DNA of 64,000 nucleotides from Psococerastis gibbosa (GCA_963971405.1 OZ020487.1:16093344-16157343); one strand, 5' to 3'; shown: positions 43,401 through 54,469, counted from the stretch's first letter. The notes: generated from the sequence alone by a model not told the origin. Translations and numbers: made by a program.

Positions 43401-46400
43401 ATTATGTAGATACAGCGAGTTTGGCCCTCTCTTACACATAACTGTACATATCATCGATTATTAGTGCGTTTCTTGAATTTGATAATTTTATAAAATTGTA
43501 TTACTATACTGTATAATCAACTTATCCACAAGTAGACAGTTAACTTAACAGCGTTCAGGCCACAGAAAAGAGTTTGTGTGTATCATACCAATAAGTGTCT
43601 CATCAAGGTATACAATGCGCTTTCCTACAGACCTGGCGTTCCGGATTCGTTGTAAATACCTATACCGCCAAGAACGGGTGCGTGGCGACTCGACCAAGAC
43701 GTTGTTTTATGTTAAATCTTAAATCTGCAAAGGATTGAAATTGTGACTACTTTGTTTCTGCTGCACTTCTGAGGCGTGTATACATAATAGTCTCCTTAGT
43801 AACTTGACGATGGCGTGAGCCGAAACTGGTTGTGTTTTTTATTTTATTACGTAAAACTTAACAAAGAAAACATTTTCACAATGAGTTCTGATGAGAGTAT
43901 TACATTGATTTCTTTATATTATGCAAAAGTCTTTTGAAATATTGTATCTATCAGAACAAAATACGAATACTAGCAAATGTAAATTCATTTCTCTCGGAAC
44001 TACTTTTCATATGTGGTAACAACAGAGTACAGATTGTTAATTTACCTAAAGTGAAGACGTCTAATGATTAATACGCGGAGGCTCTCCTTGGGCATTTGAT
44101 AACGACCATCAAGCTCTAATATTTCTTGTCGTAGGGTGTCCAAGCTTAACAGTCGGCAATCATTCTAAGATGAATGTGTACATAATTATGTGGATCACAT
44201 ACTGGCACCATGCTTTCATCACATTCGTCGAGATCGCGTATTACTCTTGATGTCTTTTTTCCTTTATATTTTTGTTGATTTTATACCTCGACGGACTCCT
44301 TGACTCTGTTATGTCAGAATTGAAGCATATCTGACAATAAAACACTGATTTAACTTTCAACTTCACCCCTCTTCCTTAAATAGTTCCCAAAGGTTTATGA
44401 TCATCATTCGGGTCTGCTAGTGAATTTTCTTGCCTTACCAAACGGTTTATGCGGAAATGTTGCTTCAGTTTCACTGCTTTGGCCTTCTATCTTCCTCTTA
44501 CTGGGCCTACTTCCTTTGGTAAGACTTGCCACTCTTTTCTGTGGTCTGAATGCTCTTAACGTCGAAGTTAACTGTCTACTTTCAATCATTGTTAAAATTT
44601 ACTTCGTATAGTCTTACAATAAAATTAAATTAAAAACACAACCGGTTTCGGCTCACGCCATCGTCAAGTGCGCGTCGTGAGCCGAAACCGGTTGTGTTTT
44701 TAATTTAATTTTATTGTAAGACTATACGAAGTAAATTTTAACAATGAGTGACAGCAAGTTTTACAAAGTTACTAAAGGATACTATTATGTTTATTTTAGT
44801 CTACTTTCAAGTTGATCAATTTTGGCGGTATACGTCAATGGTCAATTTCATATTTCTTATTGACCATTGACGTATGTGGCAACCCCCGCCTTTATAATAC
44901 AATATGGTAAGAAGAAAATTTTACAAATTTCTCAAATTCAAGAAACGCACCAATAATATTCATAACAATAAATATTGTTTTGATTTTGTTTTATGATGAT
45001 GACCTTAAAACCGTTCCACTAAAGGTGCTACAGTAGTTAAAGACAATTCACTAACATTCGGAAAATTTTAATTTTGCCATAGGAGCAGTAAATTCGTAAA
45101 AAGTGCAACAGATCGACAATATTAGCTAAATAAATAAGTAATGTCCACTTGTGACCTTAAGAGTGTACAGTACAGCCCGTAGGAAATTGGCAGCCCGAAA
45201 TTTAATACTTTTTTATTTTTTATTTCATTAACTAAGCATATTATTAAAGATGTGGCTCATCAAAGTTGTAGAAGACTACTTCATGCATCATATTATAAGA
45301 TATTTTTAATTTTCGAAATAGTAGTTTTTTTTTTCTTCAGAAAGATGCAAATATTTTATAAACTATAACTTTTCACGTATTATCTATTTTATAAAAAAAA
45401 AACTACTATTTGAAAACTAAAAATACCTTATTATATGATGCATGAAGTAGTCTTCTACAACTTTGATGAGCCAAATCTTCAATAACATGCTTAGTTAATT
45501 AAAAAAAAAGTATTTAATTTCGGGCTGCCAATTTCCTACGGGCTGTACACTCTTAATGCATTAAATTTGGAATGGAACCCCATAAGTTTTGTGTATACAA
45601 ACACATGCAAAGTAGTTCTATCTGATTTGAAAATGCAGCATAGGAAATTTGTATGGAGAGGCGGGACTTGAGAAGGCATTACGGGAATATCTATTGTGCC
45701 TTTGCAAACTTTTCTGGGCGAACAGTACTGTATATAATTTGTACTTACTACGACTTACTAGCCAACGCCCACCCTTGGCAGGTTAGCGATTTGGTGACGC
45801 GATGCTGTTTCCTGGAAGATGTCGTCTGTTAGGGCTTCCTCGCCTTCTAATATGGCTGTGCACTTGGGTAGATGTTCAGCGTCAGGACATGTAGAGTATT
45901 GGTACAGACTCCGACTTTCTTTAATCATCGACCATCACAATGCTTTCCTTATAATCAATTACGTTCATCTTAAACACAAAACTGATAATTTGTATGCAAT
46001 CCTTCAGAAGACATGAAACGGAATATTTTGAATTTTTGAAATTTCTTTCAAAGTTTAAATGGATTTCTCGATAAACAACGAACCATCATCCAGCTCGAAG
46101 TGGCCGGAAAATTTTCTCGACCTGAACTAAAGTGCAATTGCAAAGTGCCAACAGAAAATTAATATAGATTTATTTTATGATTCTTTCAGGCGTCAAGCTC
46201 TTCTTTGTGTATTGGCCGATAATTGTGATGAGCCCATGTACAAAAAGCTTGTGCAAGGTTTGTGCAATGAGCACAACATTCCTCTTATTCACGTAGATAA
46301 CAACAAGAAATTGGGTGAATGGTCCGGACTGTGCAAGATTGATGCCCAAGGCAAGCCCAGAAAAGTTGTCGGGTGCTCCTGTGTTGTTGTTAAGGTTCGT

Positions 46401-47524
46401 ACACGATTTTAAGTTGTTTTCAATGGTATCAGTCCTAAAATTAATACAGTACATTAATACTGCGAATCCAGTAATGGTGTTACCGTTGCCTATATTAGTT
46501 TTCAGTGTTGGTGAGAATGCTGAAACTAATTTTTGCATTTCCCGCCAAAATATCGCGTTATTTTTCAACTTTATTTTAAGTTTTGCCAATGTTCCTTCAC
46601 GATATTTTGGTGGAAAATATCATAATCGGATTCTGCACCCAAAAGGCAAAAACCAAAATTCAAGAACTGCCCTGAAATAGGCTGATAGTCTAAAGCTGGC
46701 CATTGACTAGGGCTCTGAACGGACTGCGCCAAGCCAAATGGCGCGTCCTGTTCCATTTGGCGTTAGCGCCATTTAGAGGGGTCATCACGACTATGCTGAA
46801 CCAGTCGCTCCAAATCTTTCAAATTGTACAGTGTGAAAGTACCTCTTCCATATCGTCACACTCTACAATTTGAAAGATTTTGGAGCGACTGGTTCAGCGT
46901 AGCCGTGATGACCCCTCTAAATGGCGCTAACGCCAAATGGAACAGAACGCGCCATTTGGTTTGGGGCGAGTCCGTTTGGAGCCCTCGTGAATGTCCAGCT
47001 TAACAAATTTACTGTGGTATGTGTGATGCCGGAACCTCCGGCACACAGTTATACTAGACCCTCTACATGTATATGTTTAGGCTATGGATAATAGATGGAA
47101 GGTGTCATACTATAACTATAAGTGTCTTCACAATTTCGGTGTTATCCAGTTATCTAGTTAGAAGTGTCATCCAAGTTAACACGCTATCGTGAGTGGACTG
47201 CGATGTTAATTTATTATCCTAACCGAAATAATTTACGAGTTAACAACGTGGTAGTTCTCAGGACGTTCGTAGGTAGCATTGTTTTAAAGAAAGTGGCCGA
47301 ACTCAATTTAAGGCCACGTTTGTTTATTTTCCCGGTGCATTGGCAACTTGTGCACCTGATTACCTGTATTTGCTTCATAAGACCACTCACTCTCATTCCT
47401 GGGTTAAACCTGAACTTAATACTATGGTGCTTACTAACAAAGTTTTTGTTTTTGTTTTTAGGACTATGGTGAAGAGTCACCTGCATTGGACATCCTTAAA
47501 GAATGCATTAAAGCAAGAGGGTAA
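40488..47524 (+). CDS. RpS12: 40S ribosomal protein S12 (eS12)
   Basis: Small-subunit ribosomal protein of the L7Ae family located at the beak of the 40S subunit; it also carries cell-competition signalling in Drosophila. Exons: 40488-40504, 42420-42545, 46190-46394, 47462-47524 (136 residues; human 132). Diagnostic stretches: [78 protein letters not shown]. The C-terminus ECIKARG replaces the usual acidic/Lys ending. Introns of 1.9, 3.6 and 1.1 kb are very large for such a small, highly expressed gene and are packed with MITEs. I looked for box C/D or H/ACA snoRNAs, which reside in vertebrate RPS12 introns, and found none convincing. Confidence 0.97.
40919..41225. mobile_element. Complete MITE (GGTAAAGGTTCA family) in RpS12 intron 1
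   Basis: 307 bp with inverted termini GGTAAAGGTTCAATTTAGCT / complement of TAGCTATACTGAACCTTTACC, flanked by near-identical 8-mers TTAAAATG (40911-40918) and TTATAATG (41226-41233). No ORF. The size of the target duplication suggests a hAT-type origin. A truncated relative is at 3350-3549. Confidence 0.8.
42185..42194. promoter_or_regulatory. Palindromic E-box GTCACGTGAC
   Basis: A perfect 10-bp CLEAR/USF-type palindrome in RpS12 intron 1, followed by CCACTTC. A similar phrase (AAGTGACCCACTTCCCGC) occurs near 48945 upstream of another gene. Motif match only. Confidence 0.3.
43530..44900. mobile_element. Penelope-like element fragments with hammerhead-like motifs
   Basis: The motif TTGACGATGGCGTGAGCCGAAAC occurs at 43804-43826 (plus) and, reversed, at 44645-44667. 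It resembles the CUGANGA - stem II - GAAA core of hammerhead ribozymes carried by Penelope-like retroelement LTRs: stem GGC/GCC with loop GTGA, but with U instead of the first core C. On the minus strand the motif is followed, beyond an AT-rich leader, by an open frame (44589-44404) beginning [21 protein letters not shown] diverged copy of this frame start lies near 43530-43590. No GIY-YIG or RT domain is visible, so the class is inferred. Confidence 0.5.
44588..44745. repeat. Perfect hairpin: two 70-nt arms, 18-nt loop
   Basis: 44588-44657 is the exact reverse complement of 44676-44745. The loop 44658-44675 contains the 5' part of the hammerhead-like core. The arms include ACAACCGGTTTCGGCTCACG and end at an ATG (44743 on the plus strand runs ACAATGAG). 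Confidence 0.93.
45161..45552. mobile_element. TTAA-flanked MITE (GRGTGTACAG termini), copy 2
   Basis: Termini GAGTGTACAG / CTGTACACTC, with TTAA at 45157-45160 and 45553-45556. The opposite arm of the surrounding inverted repeat keeps the empty site (complement GTGACC-TTAA-TGCATT around 43151-43154), proving insertion into a single TTAA. A TTAA target is characteristic of the piggyBac superfamily. 392 bp, fold-back structure, no ORF. Confidence 0.93.
45826..45925 (+). repeat. SINE-B fragment
   Basis: GGACATGTAGAGTATTGGTACAGACTCCGACTTTC matches the copies at 55377-55610 and 63241-63450 (the latter inverted), stopping before the B-box half. Confidence 0.6.
46693..47001. mobile_element. 310-bp palindromic MITE in RpS12 intron 3
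   Basis: Termini AAGCTGGCCATTGACTAGGG and the complement of CCCTCGTGAATGTCCAGCTT. The inner arms are nearly perfect (CAAATGGCGCG, GCGTTAGCGCCATTTAGAGG, GTCATCACG, GAACCAGTCGCTCCAAATCT) around a ~45-nt centre near 46850. No ORF. Confidence 0.85.
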
Positions 47525-47532
47525 TTTTTATT

Positions 47533-47538
47533 AATAAA
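47533..47538 (+). terminator. RpS12 polyadenylation signal
   Basis: AATAAA 9 bp after the stop codon, followed by an A-rich and then T/G-rich stretch. The very short 3' UTR is normal for ribosomal protein genes. Confidence 0.75.
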
Positions 47539-48890
47539 ACTACTAAAAAAATGTCAAAACTGTCGTATTGTCTTTAATCCTGGTTTATTAATTGCCAAGA
47601 TTTAGAAGTAGTGTTAAGAGCAAATCAAGTCGATTGTCACAGGAAATACCGATCGTCGGGCAGTCAAAAATACATCCGTTAATTTAGCAGAAGTGCTTCT
47701 CTACATTTTGATATACGACATTTGGCCTTCATTAACACCAATTGGGCACAGTTCTTGAACTCCATCCTCGGAACTACTACGCCAATCGATTTTTTAACAA
47801 ATTAAATCAAATACAATAATTGCGGCTAATCGGCGTTAAAAAGAGCTTCTACATCACCATGTATCAAAATACACAAACATTTCCTTCTGGGCCTTTTTGA
47901 CAGCTCTACTATTGATATTTCATAAGATATCCGACTGTCTCTTAAGTAAAAAAAAAAAAGTAATTGCAAACTAGAGACCCATTATATTAGTCTGCGGCTT
48001 CTAATGCCTCTTCTGTCGAAGATTGAGGATCATCATGGCAATTGTTGTCATTACTATACTGGATAATTGTAATGCAGTGGTTTTCCGTTGCCTTCTGTAT
48101 CCTTATGCCGTTGACTCTTGAAGTTTCCCTCCCCGGTACAAACGAGTGCCCTGCACAGAAAAATTGCGTTTTTCGCTTATCCCGGATCAAATTCAGTCCC
48201 TTATCTGTCAGCATTACGTGCTTCCATCTTCACCACGAGGAGGTACAGATAAGGGATTTTAGCTTGTGAGACCATAGGGCATTACTCAGATACTTAGAAG
48301 ACTATATATTTATGTTGAGTCTTAAATATTAGCGGTAGTGAAAGTGGTACGCTACTTGCTGAGACGAAAAGACTAGGTTAGCTGGTAGAGTAGTCCTTCG
48401 GGGCTAAAGCTCGCCTAATATAAAGCCGTTACTAATGACGTGTTAGGAACAGGCTATAGACATTGCGATTGAAATCAATGCCTACTCATTTCATTGTTAT
48501 ATCCGACGGAGTCAAGAAAGACAGCAGCTTCCTTAGCCATGTTCAACATATTTTTGCACGATGACAGTAAGCCTCTATTATTGACTGGACTCCTGGAGTG
48601 ATGGGCTTCTGATCTTCTCTTAGTATTACTGTATGCTTGTGTCCAGACTTTCCATATCCGCGGGTAAGGCGAGTGTGGAAACGTTCAATTAGCTATCCCA
48701 TACCATTGCATATTTAACACTAGTGTTACCAAATTGAAATCATTTTTAGAAAATGCGTACGCTATGAAAAGGGTCATAATTGATTACAATAATTGGAAAT
48801 TTGTGAAATATCATACTAAAAGTCAGTCTCATTCACTGTAATAAGTAAATGATTGGATGACGCTAGCGAGCTATAAAAAAATGTTAATTA
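47539..48890. other. Spacer downstream of RpS12
   Basis: No supported gene. 47690-47950 shows similarity in several phrases to 51340-51615 (CTCTACATT, ACACCAATT-GG-C-CAGTT, a GTCTCTTAA end), suggesting a dispersed repeat. The minus strand at 48214-47987 keeps a 75-codon open frame (RIQKATENHCITIIQYSND) whose nucleotide sequence, AGAAGGCAACGGAAAACCAC, resembles 3' regions of insect non-LTR elements. Confidence 0.4.
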
Positions 48891-49015
48891 ATTTGCGCGG
48901 GAAAACTCAAATGAAAGTGTCGTGGTAGCAACATACAACATAGCCAAGTGACCCACTTCCCGCAGGCGCAATGGTAATGCGCATTCGCGTCGCCGCCGTC
49001 GTGTTCCAGCTGAAG
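48891..49015 (+). promoter_or_regulatory. CpG-rich candidate promoter and 5' UTR exon
   Basis: A GC- and CpG-rich island (GCGCATTCGCGTCGCCGCCG) in AT-rich surroundings, ending CAGCTGAAG followed by a donor-like GTAATC at about 49016. It could be the untranslated first exon of the gene whose first coding exon starts at 49378. Confidence 0.45.
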
Positions 49016-49377
49016 GTAATCAACAAAATCAAGTATCAAGTTTGTTATGTTTGTGTATTGTGTTGGTTGTGCATTGGGCATCTTGAGTTTCATACCCGGA
49101 AAGTGGCGATTTTGCTCAAACTTGTGTATTTTGCTTGATGTGATGTTATACAAACAATGAGACCACTCGTTGCAAGGCTAGTTTTAAAGAAAGTCGACTA
49201 ATAAACTTGCAAACTGAAGTGGGCTTACCTATGATGTTGTCATAGAACTTGCCTAGGCTTAGCCTACTCCACCCCTTTGCCTATGCCAAATACTTTACGA
49301 TTAGTTAGTGAGCCAATTTGGATAAAACTACTTTCTAGGAAAGCTGCAAAGTATTGTTTTTAGGAGACCTATGTGCC

Positions 49378-49596
49378 ATGTCTTGCGAAGTAGTGACTGT
49401 GAACGGGAGTGTGATTAGTTGTCAGTCTGACGATGAAAAATCGGTGGGTTCCTTCAATTCCGAGACAATTTTATCTGGAAATGAGTACGGAAATGGAAAC
49501 AAGAAAGATTTGTTGCGGCAAGTCTCAGTTCTGAGCGATGACAGCTGCCATGGCTCGGATGTCAGCTCTCCATCGAGATTGAGCTGTTTTATACGG
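49378..49596 (+). CDS. First coding exon of an unrecognised gene (partial)
   Basis: An acceptor (TTGTTTTTAG, ending 49363) is followed by 14 nt, then ATG and 73 codons to the donor CGG/GTAAGA. The peptide starts MSCEVVTVNGSVISCQSDDE and is Ser/Asp-rich with LLRQVSVLSDD and GSDVSSPSRLS, like a phosphorylated disordered N-terminus. I do not recognise the family. No following exon could be found in the next 14 kb, which is mostly repeats, so the next intron is either very long or the model is wrong. Confidence 0.45.
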
Positions 49597-50008
49597 GTAA
49601 GATTAATGTTTTCTTATTTAGAGCCTACCGTATATGATTGTTTCATTATTTACTTAAAAAGTTGCAAAATGTTGATCATGTACTGTATCTTCTTTAATGT
49701 GTGCTGTGGGTACATCGATAATTTTTTTAAGGTCCCACATCGAACGGAGTGTTTCACTGTTAAATTTGGATAGAATCATTGGTTGTAGTCTTGTAGAGCT
49801 CTATCACTGAAGGCGGTTCCCTTTCGCTCAAAAATCGAATACTACGCGGCACCACCATGCATTGTGGTCGTTGTTGTATTTATAATGAGCAATATCTGAT
49901 AATAAATCAATCAATCAAAGTGTATTTGCCCATCTTTGTTACATGTTATTATAACAATAATAATCAGACATTGAGCTGAGCACAGTCATGTAGGGTCCTA
50001 ATACAAAA

Positions 50009-50874
50009 GAACCGGTCCGAGTTTACTCGAACATGCTTTCCAATTTATCAAAATAAGTAGATAGAGAAAATGAGTAATTTCATGGTAAATAATTTTCCTA
50101 TGGTAGATAATTTTCCTATGGTTAAATTTCCGATATCTCGGGGGGGGGGGGGGGTCTGGTGTTGTCCACCTGATGTCACTAGAGGTGAGGTAAATTCTAG
50201 ATGGGTCAGACCAACACATTACCACTCAGCAATACTGGCCCCGCGCAATGCATTTCAACGTGAATTTTCTATCATTTTTTCTACAAAACCAAATACTTTT
50301 CTGGGAAAGCAACCTGTCCGGTTTCGTTACTCAATTTAACACCTAATACATGGCTGAAGGCAGAAATCATTGATGGAAAGGTTTCACAGAAAAATTATTT
50401 TTTAGTCATTTTTCATTAAAATTTAGTTATTTTTATTTTTTTACCCACAGAAGCAAACTATCAAGGGACAAGTGACCCCACGCATTGTGTCAGCATTAAT
50501 AACGACTACAATATATGTGAATTTAAAATAAATCTCTTGGAGCCATTTTGGATAAATCATTTTTTTATAAGTTTTTTTTAGTTTTTTTAATATAACCCCC
50601 CCCCCCAATTGAAATAGCCCAAATTAAAAAAAAATGGCCCCGAGGTATGATTTTTGTGAACCTACATGCAGAATTTCATCAAAATCGACTGAGTAGTTTG
50701 CCCGGAAATCGATGAACAGACAGACAGACAGAGCGACAAACAGACATTTCGTAAAAACCACTTTTTTGGGTTCCTGGGACCTCAAAACGTGTAAATCCGT
50801 TGAAATCTCGGATTCGAAAATTTCGACCGTCACAAAGCTTTCCTTATAGGCCTACTACGTATAAATTGGAAAGC
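50009..50874 (-). mobile_element. R1 dispersed repeat, copy D
   Basis: Minus-strand copy with both ends: head GCTTTCCAATTTATACGTAG at 50874 and tail AAATTGGAAAGCATGTTCGA at about 50040, then ACCGGTTC. It has the CTGT microsatellite (near 50725) and a homopolymer G run (50140-50153). The head GCTTTCCAATTTAT and tail ATAAATTGGAAAGC-type sequence are inverted repeats in this family. Confidence 0.82.
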
Positions 50875-51909
50875 AATACAAAAAATAAATAAATAGGTAG
50901 CTTCAAAGTTCCATCAGATTGTACAATCTTCGTTGCACCAAGAAGTTAATTAGTGCTTTCTTGAAAGCATTAGCCGTAGGCTCCTGTTTTATGGGTTCTG
51001 GTAGAGCGTTATATATGCGGATGCCTGCGGCTTGTGGACTGCGCTGTCGGGCTGTCAGCAATCAATTGAGTTCACTTGATACTATTCAGTTCATCAATAT
51101 TCACTGTTCAGTGACACTAATATCATCATCTTGAATTTCTCAACGCAGTCTTTACTTTTTATTTCCCTACTTAGCGCGTTATTGATGATGGCGGTAGTAC
51201 TGTTTTATGTTATCGATAATTATTTTCAAGCGATGGGGGGACGGGACCTTAGAGACAATATTGGATACCCACGCAATGAAAAAATCTGATTTCACATAAA
51301 GTAACGATCGGAGAGCTATAAGAATTGAATTAAAAAATAACTGCTCTACATTGTGGCGTTCATAACACCAATTTGGCTCCAGTTTTTGAATTGCATAGAC
51401 CTCAGTTATTTATTTTTTTTTTTTTACAAATCAAGTGCAGTAGCTGTGGTCGATCAATGACGGCCGCATACTGCACTGTACATCAAAATGTAGAGAATAA
51501 TTTCTATGCGATGCGATATTTGTTAACTTATATAGTAGCTCGATGATCGATTTTTCCTGTGAAATTTGAATTTTTATACCCTCCAGTTGTCTCTTAACTC
51601 TTAAGGACTCAGTAGATAAGAAATGTTCCTCTTCATTTCGATTTGCAATCAGCACAAACGATTTACATACATAGTAAGCGTGCAAAGGGGGCATATTTTC
51701 AACATTTTCGTCAATTTGCCATAATCGTTAAAGCGGTAACATATTGTAGCGCAAGAAATAAGGAGATTTTCAATTCACCAATTTTCTTTGGATGTTTTCA
51801 ATTACGTATCTCTATAGACTGGTTCGCCTATTAATGTGTAACTTGTAGATTCCGAACAGGTCACTGTGATCGATTTGATGCTGCTAGCCGGGCTTCGTTC
51901 AGACTAGCT
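50875..51909. other. Spacer; contains a dispersed repeat at 51340-51615
   Basis: No exon recognised. 51340-51615 is similar to 47690-47950. Short chance open frames only. Confidence 0.35.
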
Positions 51910-52100
51910 GTAGATTCATATTATATTACAGTATTATATGGAGTATATAACACTGACATTGAATTAACTTTGGTTGAAAGGTAACCTCCACGTTATAACC
52001 GAAATTACATCCGCCCCGGTTATGCGTAAATCGTGGGTTCGAATGCCGCCAAGTCCAGTTTTTCGATATCCTCTAATTTCGGTTAGCCGTAGATAACTGA
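51910..52100 (+). repeat. SINE-A copy
   Basis: Begins ATTACAGTATTATATGGAGT (shared with 56650), then CCGCCCCGGTTATGCG, a B-box-like GTGGGTTCGAATGCC and the tail TCGATATCCTCTAATTTCGG. Confidence 0.7.
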
Positions 52101-52729
52101 TAACCATAATCCCAATTGGCTATGCTAAAGCCTAAGAAGGGATGGTCGAGGATGATGGCATTTTATTTTGGATCCTTCCTTAGGAAGACTCAAATAGTCG
52201 AGCGTGAAGGTTAAGATTTATACGGTTATTGCACATCCTCTCTGACTACATCCTTTAATATTCCCCATTGTTTATCGTAACAGTTCCACTACCGTGCCAA
52301 GACCAACAGTTTGACTCATTTTTTGTTATATAGTATGTCACTGTCAGGTCCTGGCCCTGTGTGTATTAGGAACCATTGAGTGAGCGAAGTGTAATGCTGT
52401 TAATAACTGGTGGAAAGTAGTTTCATGATTGAATACAATAGTCGCATGGAAATGGGGGGGGGGTTCGACCACATTTGCTCCAATTCTCACCATTGTCTCC
52501 GGTTTGTTTCATTGCTTGTTGCAATTTGTAATTAAAAGAAAAAGTGGAAATTCGTAATATGCCCAATGAATTGCTGCTATTTAAAACGGCCTTCGTGTGA
52601 ACTAAACATGTGAATTTTATAGGAATATTTTTAGCTGTACCTGCCCACCTGGTTCTAAGCAATTGAATTTCTCTACGGTTTCTATTATTTGTTCCATGGA
52701 TAGGTATAATAAAGCTTCTTCCCTCTTAT
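52101..52729. other. Spacer without recognised features
   Basis: A short G run at 52456; no supported exon or repeat end. Confidence 0.35.
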
Positions 52730-53019
52730 ACCGATTTCAGCTTGAGGAGTCGCCTCTGACCCACTGCTTAAACTCCATTCGGTCAGCAAGCAACGTACAA
52801 AGGCTCCGCCATATACTTGCCTTTCTCCTCGGGAATCTCTCTGTTTGCCGATCGGTGGCCTGTGGCTTCGCCTCTGTGGTCCTGCGATGAATGCTCTCCT
52901 TTTCTGTGAACGTTGCCAAACCATTGTAGCTGCTTATTTTTCAACCTCATGTGTGAAAAACCGATGAAGAATAACATGTGAAATGGACGAAAGTTGGATT
53001 CAAAATCACATCTGTTCAT
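52730..53019 (-). pseudogene. Possible non-LTR retrotransposon RT C-terminal relic
   Basis: The minus strand reads LKNKQLQWFGNVHRKGEHS, reminiscent of the LRWFGHV-RR motif at the end of RT proteins. Several frames remain open, and the following sequence is degraded. Weak. Confidence 0.35.
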
Positions 53020-53689
53020 ATTCGGGGTTGCGTGCTTACCCCGAGACTAAATACCATATCTCGCCGTTGTCCACCCCTTTATTTTCCCTGGCTGGTGGTT
53101 ACTTCACGATCCTTAACATGGCCAGCACACATACAGTGGAGGTGCACACATTGTCGGTATGTTCGCTAAGGGGTAACTTTCATTTTTTTTGTAATTTTGT
53201 ATTTTTAATTTATTCGCAAACTTTTAAAAAGGGTCAGACGAAAAATGGGTAAGCAATTCAAGCTTCCTCCGAAAGCTGCCTATTTCCCCTATTGATTTTT
53301 AGTACTACTATTCTATAAAAGGGTTTAAGCCACTTTCGGATTTTTCTGAAATAATAACATTTACGAATTTTTCATCTGATCGGTTTCATATCTTTGTGGC
53401 TGTAAAACGATAAAATAATTAATTTATTCAAAAATACCCGCCATTGAAGAAACGAAATACATTTATTTATTTATTTATTTATTATTTATTTATTCCTTGT
53501 TTACAATTTATTTTGAAATCGGTCCTATAATTTTTTTTAACGTCTTCCTGTACTGTGGCCAACTGTGTTAGTATTTAGTTGCTGCCACATACCTATATCA
53601 AAAAGTATAAGAACATTTCTTGTATCAACTGAATCCTCAAAAATATTTAATGTGAAATTTGATTTAGTAACAAAAACTGGCGGGGGATA

Positions 53690-53968
53690 ACGAGTAGTAG
53701 TGTTCGTCGGGTTAATAACGACTTAGGCCTCATATTTGGGCCCATAGAGCGACTCCGACTTGACTGTCCTATGCCAGCCCATAGGACAGTGGACCTCCTG
53801 ATTATAGTGGATTCCGAACCACTTGGGAAACACAGTGAAGTCACACGATTAGTTCGGAGGTGACCAAGTCCTACCATGTTTCCCTACCGGCACTGTGCAC
53901 ACGACCAAGTTATCTGCAGCTTTGAACCTGCTCTGGTCCGCTGGGTTAAACTTGGTATGGCGGCCGGC
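53690..53968 (-). mobile_element. R2 short retroelement, inverted copy
   Basis: Reverse-complement match over its whole length to 30845-31126, including the (AGT)n/(TAC)n tail at 53692-53700 and the GGCCGCCATACC start at about 53957. Confidence 0.85.
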
Positions 53969-54225
53969 TAGGGGGTTAACGAACCCTAACTACCAAACTA
54001 TTGGTCTAATTTACGTCATGATGATAACGCATCTACATTATTGATTTGTCAGTTTATGAGTCACGTGCTCCCCTCGTTGTAGATGTGATTCACGGCACCT
54101 AAGGTGGGGGATCAGGTGGCTACTACGTTTGCCATATGTTTTCCCTATTTCACTACGGAAGGGTAGTGACTTTATGTGTGACAATTAAAATCCGGATCAT
54201 GATTAAAGTTGCAAGGGTAACAATA

Positions 54226-54353
54226 TTCCGTCATTTTTGATTAAAAAAAGTTGAGATTTTTAAGGAGACTATTATGTTGATACTTAACTTATTTATTATA
54301 ATAGTCTCCTTAAAACAAAAATCTCAATTTTTTTTGATCTTAAATGACGGAAA
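54226..54353. repeat. 128-bp fold-back element
   Basis: TTCCGTCATTTTTGAT, AAGTTGAGATTTTTAAGGAG and ACTATTAT pair with ATAATAGTCTCCTT, AAAATCTCAATTT and AAATGACGGAA around a 25-nt AT-rich centre. A related AATAGTCTCCTT phrase occurs at 43786. Confidence 0.8.
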
Positions 54354-54466
54354 ATTGACTAGTGGAATACATCAAGCTATATATATCAAGCTAACTCACG
54401 ATTGTTAGAGCGATTTTTAGTTTTACAGAACGAACTTATAGAACTTAGTGAGATACCCAAAAGCCC

Positions 54467-54469
<3 letters not shown>

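Larger units (their letters stand above)
42999..45711. repeat. 2.7-kb imperfect inverted repeat in RpS12 intron 2
   Basis: The left arm, about 42999-43520, is the reverse complement of about 44880-45711 (for example GTTTGCAAAAGCACAATAGA with TCTATTGTGCCTTTGCAAAC, and TTAGTGCGTTTCTTGAATTT with its complement near 44945). The right arm is longer because a 392-bp MITE has inserted in it. The left arm has its own ~90-bp insertion near 43378-43465, which includes a SINE-B tail (complement GTGTAAGAGAGGGCC). Between the arms lie Penelope-like sequences and a perfect hairpin. Confidence 0.85.

Noticed and set aside
40505-47461. Intronic snoRNA genes in RpS12
   Set aside because: No RUGAUGA/CUGA pair with a closing stem and no H/ACA fold was found by eye; the TGATGA seen near 46905 belongs to a MITE arm.
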